A DNA stretch of 64,000 nt from Apiosordaria backusii. Its lineage: Eukaryota; Ascomycota; Sordariomycetes; Sordariales; Lasiosphaeriaceae. The position numbers and the translations under genes are program-made. Position 1 is the first letter of the stretch. The number at the start of each line of letters is the position of its first letter. The stretch spans positions 1,426,001 to 1,490,000 of the forward strand of contig JAUKTV010000004.1 of NCBI GenBank assembly GCA_030549205.1. Reading direction: 5' to 3'. This document shows, piece after piece, positions 44,885-56,635 of this stretch. The notes under the pieces were generated by a model, which worked only from the letters and a program-made list of their open reading frames with translations, had not been told where the DNA came from and ran no database searches.

Positions 44885-45856
44885 GTGGCCACCATGTCCC
44901 TAGATAGGGATTTCCCACTATGGCACTTGGATGGCGGTATTCGGGATTTTTTCAGGGCGCCTTTGTGGAATCAAAACGTCTGGTTGCGTGAAACTGTATC
45001 TTTTCGTAGTGCCCTGCGTCTCTAGCTTTACCCAACCGCTATAGCACGTCGGGGAGGATCTGATGGGTTTCCTCCCCTACCTTAAGGCATGAGGTGCGCA
45101 CGGAGTATGGGGTTTATAGCGCGATCTATCGCAAGGGGCACATAGGTAGGTACTACGGTGTGCAGGTCCCGGGCCCGGCTGTGGTAGGCAGTCTATCACG
45201 AGTTCCCGAGTACGGGGCAGGAGGCTGCGGCCGTAGGTGCTCAGGAACCAACTTGGTGTACTAGATTTCATTAGATGTTTTGCTGATTTTGTATTTTTTA
45301 TATCTTGTAAGCGGCATTGGCCGAGCTCCTACACCAACGAGGTGCTGGCGTTCCCATCTTCCAGGAGGGTTATGATCGAGTTGAAGTGGCCGGGGATTGT
45401 GTGAGGCTGTTACTTGTACCCAGAGTAGGTTCGAGACCTCGGTACTGGCGCCAACCTGTGGGGACTGGGGAATGGTACAGCGGCTACAATTGCCATAGTA
45501 CTTGCGCCTGGGTTGGAACGGGCGAGTTTATTAGGTTCCCAACCTTCTGAGTCGCGCCTTGCACTGCTCCCGGGAGTGAGGCGTATTCATTGTCATTTTA
45601 TCTGTCAAACCTTTGTTCAATTAGTAGTAGCCGGACAACGATTTGGGAATTAATGGTAACAAGTAGTGGTGTAGCAGGTCATTGACATTATGACCGTGCA
45701 GACTCTTCCGCTCATTAGTGCATCATTCAATGGATGTAAAGTAGAGCTCAAAAATCAGTGTATTCGGTCGCAGACCAATGCGAGATCAACTCTGCTAAAG
45801 CGTCCCCATAGAGCTCAGCTAACGACTCTTAGAATGTTGCGAACAGCAAGCCGTAA

Positions 45857-46607
45857 TCAGCAGCTATCGCGACGAACGATAACGTTCCAGTTCTCCTTGT
45901 AGAACGCTTGCCCCTTAACATATTGGGAATCCCTAGCGCATTCGCGGTTAAGGAAGGCCGCGCCATCGGCAATCTGCGACCACTGGAGCTCCTTGTCCTG
46001 GTCGTTCTACTCGTTGTTAGCAGTTGAAACGCGAAGGTTTATGACAGTGGCCATCGTCAACCTACATCATTGCACCACCAGATCGCCGAATTCCAGGAAC
46101 AGCTGACACGTCCACAGTTGCCTGGGCCTGGGCCGTTCTTCGCAGTGCCTGTCAACGTGCGCAGATACTCGACACCCCACAAGATGGAAAGCTGACCGGC
46201 TTCGTCCCACTTGACCTTGCAGTTATAGGATTCGGGGTCCTCGGCGGCGGCGGCTGAGATCAAGCTAGCGGCATCGGTCGAGGGAGGAGGCACACGGGCC
46301 TGGAAAGTAGCATTCCAGCCGGGATAGCTGGCCTCCATCTTCACAATCGCCTCCTGGATGGTGCCGGTCACAGTGACGGTGGCACCGTTGGGATCGTCGG
46401 CCTTGATGGGAAGGTCCCAGGAGATAGGAACGATACCGTAGCTCGAAACATCGGGGTGGTCATCGAGAGAGGTCGGAGCGCCGTAGACAACCTGTGTTAG
46501 ATGTCAGCAACCTGGTGCTCTAGCTACATGTTGGGGTTCATTGATGGACAAAGCCGTACGCTAACGAGAGCCAGCACGCTGGCGAGGAAAATGGGAATGG
46601 ACAGCAT
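45857..46607 (-). CDS. Small secreted cysteine-containing protein, paralogue B
   Basis: Three exons, 46607-46560, 46491-46066 and 46006-45857, give 207 residues. The signal peptide is MLSIPIFLASVLALVSVVYG, split by the first intron. The C-terminal domain matches the protein at 14268-14771: GNCGRVSCSWNSAIWWCND, then after the splice W-x-Q-I-x-D-G and NWNVIVRRDSC. The last intron sits at the same point as in the paralogue. A segment of about 60 residues in the N-terminal half (TVTVTGTIQEAIVKMEASYP) is missing from the shorter paralogue. A TATATATA box lies at 46733-46740, about 125 bp upstream. The product is extracellular; its activity is unknown. Confidence 0.85.
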
Positions 46608-47409
46608 TGTGTTGAGACTTGGTGGTGAGTTTGTGTTGTGGGTTGTTGTTGCTGGTGGAAATGGTGAGGCTGCTTGTGGATTATGAAAGAGGAGAGGGGA
46701 TAACTGAGGGTGGGAAGGCAAGTATATATACCTTTGAGGACTGCTTGCACAGACCTGTAGGAGCACTTCGGGCGGCCGCTGGTGTTGCTCCTGCTTTCGG
46801 ACGATCCATAGGCGGAGTCCTCGTGATTCCCATTCAATATCCCTGGAGCAGATATCCCGCTCCAGCTATGAGCCCACTGCTCCCGGCGCGGGTGGCAGGA
46901 GCGTCGGGGTATCAGGGGGACATGAGCTCAAAGTCTTCAGCTTAGTGGGCCAAACGCTCCACAGGCCACAGATAAGAGCAGTTGCCTAATTCACTTCAGT
47001 ATGACCACTTTGCTCTTGCTCTCTCACTTCACTCTGCTGTGGGCCTCAGTTTGGCATTGCGTCATCCTGATTCTCAGAGGGGAAGAGCGCGCGAGATCTA
47101 GGTAGCCCAGGAGAGAGGGGCCCGGGGAGAGGTTCAATCTTTGGAGCCGTTCCAGAAGGCGAACTGTATCGTGATCTCTCACATCATTTGTGCTACAAAA
47201 TGATGGCTAGAAAATGGGAGCTTGTTACTAAGGTACTGGCTCCCGGAACCTTCCAACTGACATGTGCCCCGAAGTGGCCAGTGAAGCTACTACCTAACAC
47301 ACAACACCATAGCAGCCAGTCATCTTGCCTGCCACGAACCTGCGGGGCTTCTGAATTGAAGATTTCTTTTGATTCTGCAACCTCCAATTAAGTTCCATCC
47401 TTGACCCCC
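46608..47409. other. Intergenic, 800 bp
   Basis: Promoter of the small secreted protein at the left; 3' flank of the DUF3176 gene at the right. Nothing else recognised. Confidence 0.5.
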
Positions 47410-49696
47410 TCACCAAGTTCTTGATTGCGGGCGCTCTTCTTGTGGTATGCCCAACCATACAACAGGCCCTGAAGTACCGCTCCGCGCGGCAGGATCGTCA
47501 AATTCCGCTCTTCTTTCCAGTTGAACCGACACCTTCTTCGCCTTTTTCTCCAAACCATCCACGCCATCTCCAAGTCCCCCAATGTCTCGTCGCGTCTCCT
47601 CGTCCAGTGCGCAAAGTGTCGCCAAACTCGAACTCTTGATGACCTGAACGCGTGACATATACGTCGCAACAACAGTCATCGCGAGGAACATCGCCGTCAA
47701 CACGAGCTGCGCGGTAAGCATTCCCATCCACTCCCAGTGGATTCTGACGAATGCCTGGGGGGCGTAGACTCTCCCCCGAACAACAGCCTCGGCTCTGCCC
47801 ATACGAGTCGTGCCCTGTCTCACACTTCCCATTCTCTCAGCCAAGGTCAAACGCGGTACCGAGTCGGGATATTATTACTTACAGGTTCGTCATTGAGCGC
47901 GCAGCATTGCTCATCACGGTCTGAACATCGGCAAGCTGCTTCTCGGGGGGAGGTAGTTTGGTCGTCAAAAAGTCACCAAGCAGTGAAAATGCGAACGCCT
48001 TGGCAGCACCTCCGCCATTTGACGCCACTACCCCTCTGGTTCTGTCCAACAGCAAAGAATCCAGCATTGTTGATGCGAGGAGCATCGATGCCGTTAACCC
48101 CGTCCAAAGATGTACCGTAAAGTCGACAGCCTCGGCCGTATCCACCGGATGTTCCAACACCACTTCGGCTGCGCCATAGGTGTCGTTACACTGTCCCGTT
48201 GAATAACAAGGGTAGAACTTGTGATCCCAGACGACATTCAACGTGTTGTTCAAGCCCTCGCCAGCCTGTGACGAGGCCGAGACCTCTGTCGTAATGGATT
48301 GGCCCTGAGTGACTTCTGTCACATACGTCTTGGTACACCACCAGAATGCCAACTCAAGGTACTTCACCTTTGACATCATGTCATCCAGTGCGTCAGAGTC
48401 GGAAGAAGTGCTGACCATCTCGTCGGTATAGGCAATGAAGCTATCGCTGACAATCAGATCAGTGACAGACTGGTTGAATGCCCCGGTTGGTTCGTCCAGC
48501 AATCCAATTATGATGGGAAACACCTGGTTGATAGCCATATAGAACTTTCCGTAACCAGCCGAGCCAGCTGTTATGTTACTGGTCTGAAGAAGAAGGTGGA
48601 GGCGCTGTGCAGTCGTATTCCGGAGGCGGTTATGGAGAGCAGGGTTGTCGATAGCCGAGAGGTTTGCAACACCACCGCACACGGCTAGGGAGCCGTAACG
48701 TGGCCAAGTGCAGTCACCAGATGAGCAGTTAGCCCTTACTTCCATCACCCTCTCTGTGGACGGGGTGAATATTCCATCGAAGATAGCCCGCTGCTCTCGA
48801 AGGGTGTCATATGGTGCTGCAGGTTTCAGGCTTGTCAGTTCAGGTAGGCTTCTCCATTTTCAACTCCTGTAAACATACTGATAGCTAACACATTCCCATC
48901 GTAGGTTGAAAATGTGGTTGCTCGGTCTACTGTGGCGGTATCGTTGGCCTGAAGCGACAAGGCCTTTTGTACTTCGTACGAAATAGCTTGCTGGGTCAGT
49001 GTCGAGGTGAACAGACCGCTAAGCATGATCAAAGCACCGAATGAAGCGAGTATTCTACATGCCCTTGACATCAGCATACATATTGACTTTGAAACAGTAT
49101 CTGTTATTCATGTTACTCACCCTTTGAAGCCAAAAAGTAGCCGAACCCCGCCGATTCCACCCCTCATTGCATCATCAAACACCTGGAAGTCGACCAGCGG
49201 ACGGTGTTTGGTTGATCGACCAACAGGAGACAGAAACCATATCCATTTCAGTTGCGCCAGACCCTCAGCAATGGGCACCAAAAATGCCACCTTCGCCAAT
49301 GATGTCAGGAAGGCCAAAATGGTGTTGAGCGTTACTCCGAGATACATTTCCTCGGGGGGTCTGTTGTCGGCACGCCACAGCAGGAGGAAGATGGCTGTTA
49401 TTGGAAACATAGGCACAATAAGTTCCTGAACAAAGCTCGCTCAAAGATTGTCACTTACCGATCAGACAAAGCATCCCACCCAGCTGGGCCAAGATTTCAG
49501 GTAACCATCCTCGCAACAGAACTGAAGGGGATCTTTCTGTCTGTGACTGCTTTTCGTTTTCATCGCCAGTCTTTTCGCAGCTATCTACTCCCTTGGCGTT
49601 CTCGGGTTTTGACGGTTGTGAGTACTGGTGCGTTTCGTTGGATGGGCATTCTAGCCAAGATGATTGTGCGGCTGGAAATATGACTGTGTTGACCAT
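47410..49696 (-). CDS. DUF3176 integral membrane protein
   Basis: Five exons, 49696-49459, 49394-49121, 49054-48879, 48816-47883 and 47833-47410, give 681 residues. The family is confined to filamentous fungi and of unknown function. Typical marks are WLPEILAQLGGMLCLIAIFL (first membrane segment, restored by splicing intron 1), VTLNTILAFLTSLAKVAFL, EGLAQLKWIWFL and RPLVDFQVFDDAMRGGIGG, then a long extracellular-type loop with several Cys and N-glycosylation sites (NCSSGDCTWP; YPCYSTGQCNDTY), and a final membrane segment MLTAQLVLTAMFLAMTVVAT. Intron 4 ends in GAG, the only acceptor that holds the frame. The very C-terminus may differ if a further intron exists. Confidence 0.82.
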
Positions 49697-51022
49697 CTTT
49701 CACTTGAGAAGCTCTGGGGCCGCATCACAGATCCGACGTCACTAAGGCACAGTGTTCATGACTGCTGCACCCATCATCATATACAATTATTGCAAGCCAG
49801 AGTCGAAGTCCTCGAGGCCTACCACTATGGCATGCACTATTTCTGGAATTCTGTTGTGCTCCCTAGGCTTTTGCTTTGCCTCACAGACATGCTTCTGTGC
49901 CTGGAAACTCGCCAATCACTATCAAGACTTCGGGCGCACCGGCGAACGTTGAACAGTACATACTTTTCCATCCCTCATGTCACTGCATGCCCACCTAACC
50001 ACCAACCGAAGATCTTTCAGCCGTCCCGACTTCTGAACCACTCAGCTTCAGAAACCCAGGAAAGGCCGTCTTGGCAATTCATGGATGTCGTCCCTCACTT
50101 GCAGCAACGATCGGCGGCGGCAAGGCACTCGCGCCGAAACAAGGCGATAATCTCTGCTGACTGGCAGCGTGAGCATTCTGATTGTCTTACATGTACCTGC
50201 AGGAGAGTCAGCCCGATGAAGCACCCGTCAGCTTCAAGGTCACGTAGGTCAACATGCCAGAAAGTAGGGGCATTCCCCCAATCCCACATCAGCGTCTTGG
50301 CATTGCTAATACCTGCACGCTTTGAGACTTTCTTCCATTCAGCTTACATTTTTTGACTAGCAGGAAATCTCACACACCACACGCGATCCGAGCCGCTTTT
50401 CTGCCTTTGCTCCCTTTTCCAAGCGAATCATCACCACTGTCGTTCCCATCTGCCATTCTTGGAATCCATCCATGATAATCCGAAACAGAGACCTTCTTCT
50501 TGCGCCCCGCGTTCCCCGTTTCTTTCCCCGCATTCTCGGGATCTGCTACCACTTTTGGAAGGTTGCATCGGAGCGATGACCTCTGGGCCGGTACTTTGGC
50601 TACGTGACCGGTACTTTGGCTACGTGACCGGAGATCTTAGTTGTCTAATGGTCTTGGTCGGATGGTGTAGGGGACGGAACTTGCCAGAACTGGGTTTAGA
50701 ATGTTTTCCAAGCGTGGTATCGCCGATACAGCGTGCCTGGATGATTGGTAAAGTAGAAGTGCGGCATCGGGTGGTTGGACGACAATGGGTTGCCCGACAA
50801 TTACTCCGGTCATTACTCCCACCGCCGGCACAGACCGTGATGTCTTATGTATAAAACCCCCAGCTCTACTCCCTTACTGCCTCGTCTTGTTGTCTCGGAC
50901 AGGCGGGGATCTGAGTCTTTTGGCCCTCTAGAGAACAGTTGCTCTTTATCAGTTGCACGCCCTCTCCTCCGCTTCAGTTGTCTAAGGCACCGTTGCTGTC
51001 TCTCAGTTTCAAAATATCAAAG
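49697..51022. other. Intergenic, 1.3 kb
   Basis: Divergent promoters. A perfect 20-bp tandem duplication (unit CCGGTACTTTGGCTACGTGA) begins near 50588. A TATAAAA box at 50850-50856 lies about 170 bp before the phospholipase ATG. Long frames here lack domains and are not called. Confidence 0.5.
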
Positions 51023-51638
51023 ATGAAGGCTTTCACCCTCCTCACCCTCGCGGGGTCAGCCCTCGCCCTGCCAGCAAGCACGGGCATCCTCGAGCAAAGA
51101 CAATCAGCAGCCCAGGTCACAGACCAGCTCCTCTTCAGCATCACCCTCCCCCAGTTCACCGCCCGCCGCAACGCCCGTGATCCTCCCACCCTGAACTGGA
51201 CAACCGACGGCTGCACCTCGTCCCCTGACAACCCGCTTGGCTTCCCCTTCATCCCCGCCTGCCACAGACACGACTTTGGCTACCACAACTACCGGGCCCA
51301 GAATCGGTTCACCGAGAGCGGCAAGTTGAGGATTGACAACAATTTCAAGACTGAGTAAGACCTGGTTGCGTTATCCAAGGATGAAATGTACAGCATGCTA
51401 ATGAATCGTGTTTTGCAGCCTGTACTACCAATGTAATGGCGTTAGTTTGTCCGGTCCCTGCAGAGCCCTCGCGGACGTTTATTATGCTGCCGTGAGAGCT
51501 TTTGGCGGAGATGATGCTACCCCTGGCAAGCGTGAGACTCATGAGGATCTTGTTCGCGAGTATGAGGAGAAGGTGGCGATTTACAACGCGTTGGTTGCTG
51601 AGGCGGAGGCGGCTGGGTTGATTCCTGCTCAGGCATAA
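51023..51638 (+). CDS. Secreted fungal phospholipase A2 (bacterial/fungal group XIV type)
   Basis: Two exons, 51023-51354 and 51419-51638, give 183 residues; intron 64 nt with GTAAGA donor, CTAAT branch and TTGCAG acceptor. The signal peptide is MKAFTLLTLAGSALALP. The enzyme hydrolyses the sn-2 ester of phospholipids with calcium. The core reads DGCTSSPDNPLGFPFIPACH then RHDFGYHNY, giving catalytic His83-Asp84; four cysteines (two in this core, two in YQCNG and GPCRA) form the two disulphides of the group. The splice completes the Asp in KTDLYYQC. A dibasic-like site at residue 29 (EQRQ) suggests a propeptide. The long charged C-terminal helix (HEDLVREYEEKVAIYNALVA) is an extension seen in related fungal proteins. 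Confidence 0.92.
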
Positions 51639-53479
51639 GGCGTATGACTTGATGAATTGAATGAATAAGAAAAGCTTTCAAGATTATGGTCACTTTTGTT
51701 GCTTGTGGAGCTTCTCTGATTTGAAGTTGCTTTGAATCTGTTCATAATGCTACCTACCTAGGTCGTGGTTCTTTTTCTCGGTTTGGAATAAGGTAAGGTA
51801 CACAGCCGCGGATGACATTAGGCGTTTTACCTGGCAGACCTCAAAGTTCATCTGCTGCATTTCCATTCCCTGTTTTTTGCCCAGCATATGTGTGCTGCAT
51901 GTGGTCCCTGAACCAATCGAGATATGTATTACCACCCACATCACATGATTTTTTCGGTTTCATTCATTGAAAACCAAGAGCTAAAAGGTCAGGCATTGAG
52001 AGTTTTCAGCGTCGAAAAGTGCATAAGATATCCGCCCCGTTGATTGAGACATTTCTTTTATATAAAAGCTCGCCACGAGACTGATGAGGAGAACCAGGCC
52101 AGAGATACCTAAAAGAATGAGCATCAGACAACAAACAAGAGAGAAAGGGGCGAAAAACTAACCAAACGCTACCTCTGTAGATGATATCAAGGCTTGCAAA
52201 ACAACGTTTTGTATCTTGGAAGGAAGCTCTCAAAGATATTCAAGACTTCTAAGCTTTTGCAAATAATCTATCAGAGCCCGGGTGTTAGTTGACAATAGAC
52301 ATTTGGAGAAGTTTGTGATTTACCTCCTCCGAATTAGGATAGTTGCTGAGTTCGCTGGTAAGTCGAGATCTGACCAAGGTGCCTTCAGCAGCCAGCGAAA
52401 TTGCGATTCCGATGTCTCCAGACAACGCCATAGAAAGTCCAAAGAACGCATAGAGCAAAGGTTGGTCTGCCAATATTGTGAGCATAATCGGAATAAGTGA
52501 TTTTCATATGTGTAAACCTGGCTCCTACCTTCACGGGAAACTAGAGACAGGATTATAAGTTCTACTCGGAAGCCCCATTTTGCCCAACAAAGTCCACCTT
52601 CTCCGGGTTCCCTTTTCGTTCTTGGCAAGCCTCATGTTTCCTGAAAGCCGCTGACGTTTCATAGCCATATCATAAGATGAGATCCACTAGTTTTCATCTT
52701 CCCAAGTTCCCTCTTGGGGCATCGGTGTGTGTTCTCTACGTCCTCAAATATAACTTTGCACTGGAATTATAAGGTAGTAAGGCTTAAATTGTAAATAAAT
52801 TCCGATTTCCTTATTGCTTGTTAAGGCCGCGATTCTCATCATTACTGTCTATATTAAAGCTCCTAATTACTAAATAACACCACTGCCTTATAAGCTCCTG
52901 TTAAATTTAATTCCCAGTCTTCTAAATATATTACACAAGCCTTATAATGGCTCCTCTTTAGAATATCACTACGACTTCAGCACTTAATAGCCGACCTATT
53001 GTTCCCGAAGATAGGTCACTATCGACTAAAGCCCCAATCTCGTCAACCACTACTATCATATCCCTTACACTCGCCGTACTCATCTTGATCACAGTCGCTG
53101 TTAGGATTGGCTTAATCGTCTCTTAATACCGGATTTATAACCCATGTCCGCGCCGAGCCATCACCCTCCGAGTGTGCGTATAGATTTGTGGAATCTGTAG
53201 TAAATAGGAGGAAAGCTTTAAATAGTCTTATTGAAATAAAAAAATGCATATAACACGCTATATAAAGTGGCTCATTAAGACGATCAATCTATACCTACAA
53301 TGGCTCTTGGTCACTGGTCTGTGGTTCGATAGAAAAAGGTGACGTTTGACGACAATGCGGTCATTTGAAGGTGGTGAGGCATGCGGCGGAGTTGTCTGAG
53401 TAGACGGAAAGAGAGAAATGGCATTTAAAAAGCGGCCATTTTGTCTATACATATCACTTGCTTTCATACAACCATTGCC
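51639..53479. other. Intergenic, 1.8 kb, partly AT-rich
   Basis: No intact gene. From about 52,750 to 53,260 the sequence turns AT-rich with TTAA/TATA runs, like mild RIP. It contains the tiny broken frame described separately. Confidence 0.5.
52947..53126 (+). pseudogene. Tiny broken single-pass membrane-protein ORF
   Basis: ATG at 52947 opens a frame of 59 codons whose only interruption is TAG at codon 5; the rest reads NITTTSALNSRPIVPEDR, then a hydrophobic segment TTTIISLTLAVLILITVAV and a stop. It lies in AT-rich sequence, and CAG-to-TAG is a RIP-type change. It may be the relic of a small membrane protein or an exon of a decayed gene. No family recognised. Confidence 0.3.
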
Positions 53480-54178
53480 CTAGATAAGGTATCCTAGCAT
53501 CGCCCTAACAGCATTCCTGCTTCTTGAGAGTAATCCTGTCCCTGAGGGTGGCCACACCATCACGGTGCTTTCGAGTGTCTCCTCTTCTCCTTCTACTTGA
53601 ACGACCTCAGTAGCAATGTTTCTGAATCCGAGGTATTCATAGAGGAATTGACCCATTGGACTTGCGCAAAGCGTAACCGGCCATGCCTTAGCCTGTGCGC
53701 GATCCATGCCCCAACGCACCAGCATAGTACCCCCTCCGCGCCGACGAAAATCGGGATGCACAACCAAGGATGAGAGGTTGACCTGCTTGTCTGCCCATTC
53801 AGCAAAGGATGTGTGGAAACGCTGTCCTGCGGCTTTCGAGAAGGCCTCAAAACGGACCACATTAATATCTTTTCTCTGATCAAGACCGGGGTCTTGCGGC
53901 TTGAGTTAGCGAAAGCCCGGGCATGCCAACGAACAAAAAGGAGCATGTTGTGAAACCTTGACCATACGGGTGACAGCATTGGTCAGCACAGCGAGGTTCC
54001 AAACCGCCAGACCTGCGGGAACATTTGTGCTACCATGCTTGACGTCCTCGAGAATGTAGATTGTATATTTGTGTGGTTGGTCCAAAAAGTCTTTATAGGA
54101 TTGTTTGGTCCATTGCCAGTAGTCATCTGGAAATTCATTCCGCCGGGGGAAGCAATATTGCTCGTATGGCTCCAGGTA
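53480..54178 (-). CDS. GNAT-family N-acetyltransferase, 5' end unresolved
   Basis: Two exons are clear, 54178-53968 and 53892-53480 (207 codons), joined by a 75-nt intron (GTATGG donor, CTAAC branch, GCAAG acceptor). They cover most of a GNAT domain: YTIYILEDVKHGSTN then GLAVWNLA, and the acetyl-CoA site VNLSSLVVHPDFRRRGGGTM (RRGGGT for the usual RxxGxG/A), followed by ASPMGQFLYEYLGFRNI. The N-terminal strand and helix are missing. Upstream is an AT-rich stretch of about 600 bp; beyond it, near 54780-54870, a coding-like piece ends at a good GTGAGT donor (54779), but its phase does not fit the next exon. The gene may be 5'-truncated or split by an old insertion. Substrate unknown. Confidence 0.6.
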
Positions 54179-55184
54179 CTTACCAAGGAAAAGGGAAACT
54201 GGTACAGTATATACCTTATATATTTCATTCTTTTACACAACAAAGAGCAAGTACTTCAACACATTATAGACTTCTTTCGGAAATTTAATATCAACGTAAA
54301 TACCTTAAGTACCTTTCCAAACCTCACAGGAGCTACTAAACGTATACCCGAGTCTATAGCCCGGGCTAAGATCAAACTACAAAAGCCCTATTAATTATAT
54401 ATACTTTCAAGCAAGCAAAACTATCCTCTTATACTTTCAATTTACAGGAAATGCAAATCAACTCTTACTAAATCTATCCGGTCCCGTCAATCACTTAACT
54501 CAAAATTAAATTAAATATCTTCAAAATATTAAGGACGAAATCGCTTACTAAGGTTTAGCTTAAGTACTTCACTTCACTCGATTATCAGAATATTTACTAA
54601 TAATTTGCTATAAATAACAACCTGCAGACTCTAATAGGCTTGCCTATATACAAAACAGAACTATATTAGTATCATCAACTGCTATTCGCAGACTAGAAAC
54701 CAGAAACCCCCCACACCGGGGGGCTGTTGGAGTTTACCGAGAAAGATTTCTTGGTGACGTGATTGGATGAATCACTCACCGGTCGATGCGATCATGGCGT
54801 ATGGGATAAAATGTGCAGATGTCCGCGAGGCTGTCATCCCGTTCAATGGCCTTGAGGGAGGGCCGTCCATTTTGGCGATTGGACTATGGTGAGGGTTGTT
54901 TGGTAAAAGAAGAGATGACAATTTACTGCCGATTGGTGCCCGCTTCATCCAAGTTTATTTCGACCCTATCTTTGGACATGTACAAACGCCATGTGATTCT
55001 TACCCCTCACTGACGGCTCACCGGTCGGGTTGGATGTTGATCAAAAGTTGGTTGACATCCCGCTCAAGGCTGCATTATCTTACTCAGCACATACTTGATG
55101 TGCGAATAAACCAAAGGTACTTATAGAATCTGTCTGAACAGCTCTGAGAAGTAGAAGTCATGACCTCTCGCGTCCAAAGTCAAC
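54179..55184. other. AT-rich relic and intergenic region
   Basis: From 54190 to about 54700 the DNA is AT-rich and looks RIP-affected. On the plus strand, 54241-54394 reads as a plausible old coding fragment (HIIDFFRKFNINVN, GATKRIPESIARAKIKL) that I cannot assign. The remainder is the promoter of the dioxygenase gene. Confidence 0.45.
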
Positions 55185-56635
55185 ATGGCTTCTGCTAGTA
55201 TCTGCCCGGTCTACAACCCTTCCCACCTTGACACCCAGCGGTTCTGGGATAGGGAGTTGGTTAGGGAGAGACCTGCCATTGATGTTCCCGTTGGACTCCC
55301 AAAGAATATCGCCTCCCCCTTAGCCTGGAAGGGCGCCGATATTGCGTCGAAAGAGCCGGAATGGAAGCTTGATTTGACTGATGAAGAAGTTGTGATGGTG
55401 GAAAAGGCTTTGTTGGGATTCGAATGTTCGTTATCGTTATCTCTCCTATCGCAACAGGAATTATCAGTAACGCTGGTTCAAAACTGACCGATTGCTTCAG
55501 TCAAATTTCAGGATCTTTCTAAGCTATCAGCCTCAACCTTCGAGCTCCCCACTGAATTCTCCCAGCGTCTCCGGAAGCTATCCGATCAACTTTACAATGG
55601 CGTTGGTTTCCAGATTATCCACGGACTCGACCCTACCAAATACACAGCTCGACAGAACATGATCATGTATGCCGGGATTAGCGCCCACATATGCCCACAA
55701 CGGGGGTTTGTCGACGTGTTTGGTAAAGCAGTTATCGGTAAGCAGTATCATAAATCTTCTACGAAGAGCTACCTGTTAACCGGAGCTTCTGAGTAGCTCA
55801 TATTGTCAATGTTCAGGCTAGCAAGGACGATCCAAAGTCGACAGCACCTGCATTCACCAACGTACCTTTGGTAAGTATCATGGCGCAGAAGCAAGACGTC
55901 ATCGCATTGCACTGATAGCTTACGATCCAGTCATTTCATACCGACAACTGCGAGATCATGGCCTTCTTCTATCTTGATACAGCCCTGGAAGGTGGCCAGA
56001 CCGTCTTGAGCAGCATCTGGCAGACCTACAATGAGCTGGCGGCTGAGAGACCTGATGTCTTACACACCTTGACCCAACCTTGGGTGCTAGACACGTAAGT
56101 GAATGAATCCAGAGTGAACTGTTGTTGGGCGGACTAATGAGTATATCCCCTCAGTTTCAAGCCCGTTTCATTACAGCCGCCACGCCATGTCCGCCCTCTC
56201 CAGAGGGTAGACTCAGACAAGCTACCCATATTGTTCCGCTTTTCTCGCTACCCCATCACTGGGTTTCAACGGGGTCGCAACCCGGAACTTCCCGAACCGA
56301 CAACAGCTCAGCAGGAAGCGGCAGACTGCATCCAATTCAGAGCAGCGAAGAACTCCATCACCTTACCGGTTGTGAAAGGAGACATTTTGCTAGTCAATGA
56401 CATGGCTCTGTTTCATGCCCGTGAAGCGTTTGATGACGGCGGGATCCCGATGAAGAGACACCTGGTCAAGATGTATATGAGAGATCCTGAGCAAGGTTGG
56501 GAAATTCCCTTGTCAATCATGGAAAATGAGTGGAAGACGTCGTACACTCCCAACCAACCGGACGGAACCAGGGTGGAAACTTGGGATGTCGCGTATAAGC
56601 CTGGGATCGAGGAGCTCTCTATGTTGAATGGATAA
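55185..56635 (+). CDS. TauD/TfdA-like 2-oxoglutarate Fe(II) dioxygenase
   Basis: Five exons, 55185-55425, 55501-55737, 55797-55870, 55931-56094 and 56155-56635, give 398 residues. The iron site of this superfamily is visible: His187-x-Asp189 in SFHTDNCEIM and distal His326 in NDMALFHAREAF; a basic residue for 2-oxoglutarate follows in MKRHLVKMYMRD. The opening region (DVPVGLPKNIASPLAWKGAD) and the helix with GVGFQIIHGLD are typical of fungal clavaminate-synthase-like members, many of which have unknown substrates. Intron 1 has a GTTCGT donor but gives perfect continuity. No neighbouring biosynthetic genes suggest a pathway. A separate secretion or organelle signal is not seen. Confidence 0.9.

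Larger units (their letters stand above)
44054..45856. other. Intergenic with tRNA-like element B
   Basis: Element B lies at 44434-44884. An 18-bp perfect palindrome (AGGTCCAGG and its complement) lies at 44387-44404. A further B-box-like word, GGTTCGAGACC, is at 45428-45438 with a weak A-box-like TTGGCCGAGC near 45318; too uncertain to call as an RNA gene. No protein gene supported. Confidence 0.5.

Noticed and set aside
45316..45440. A third tRNA-like gene with B box GGTTCGAGACC
   Set aside because: A and B boxes are too far apart and no cloverleaf stems can be drawn; mentioned only in the intergenic note.
49450..49458. A 33-nt first intron for the DUF3176 gene (acceptor at the first CAG)
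   Set aside because: Too short and breaks the frame; the 64-nt intron ending in ACAG at 49395 keeps the family sequence.
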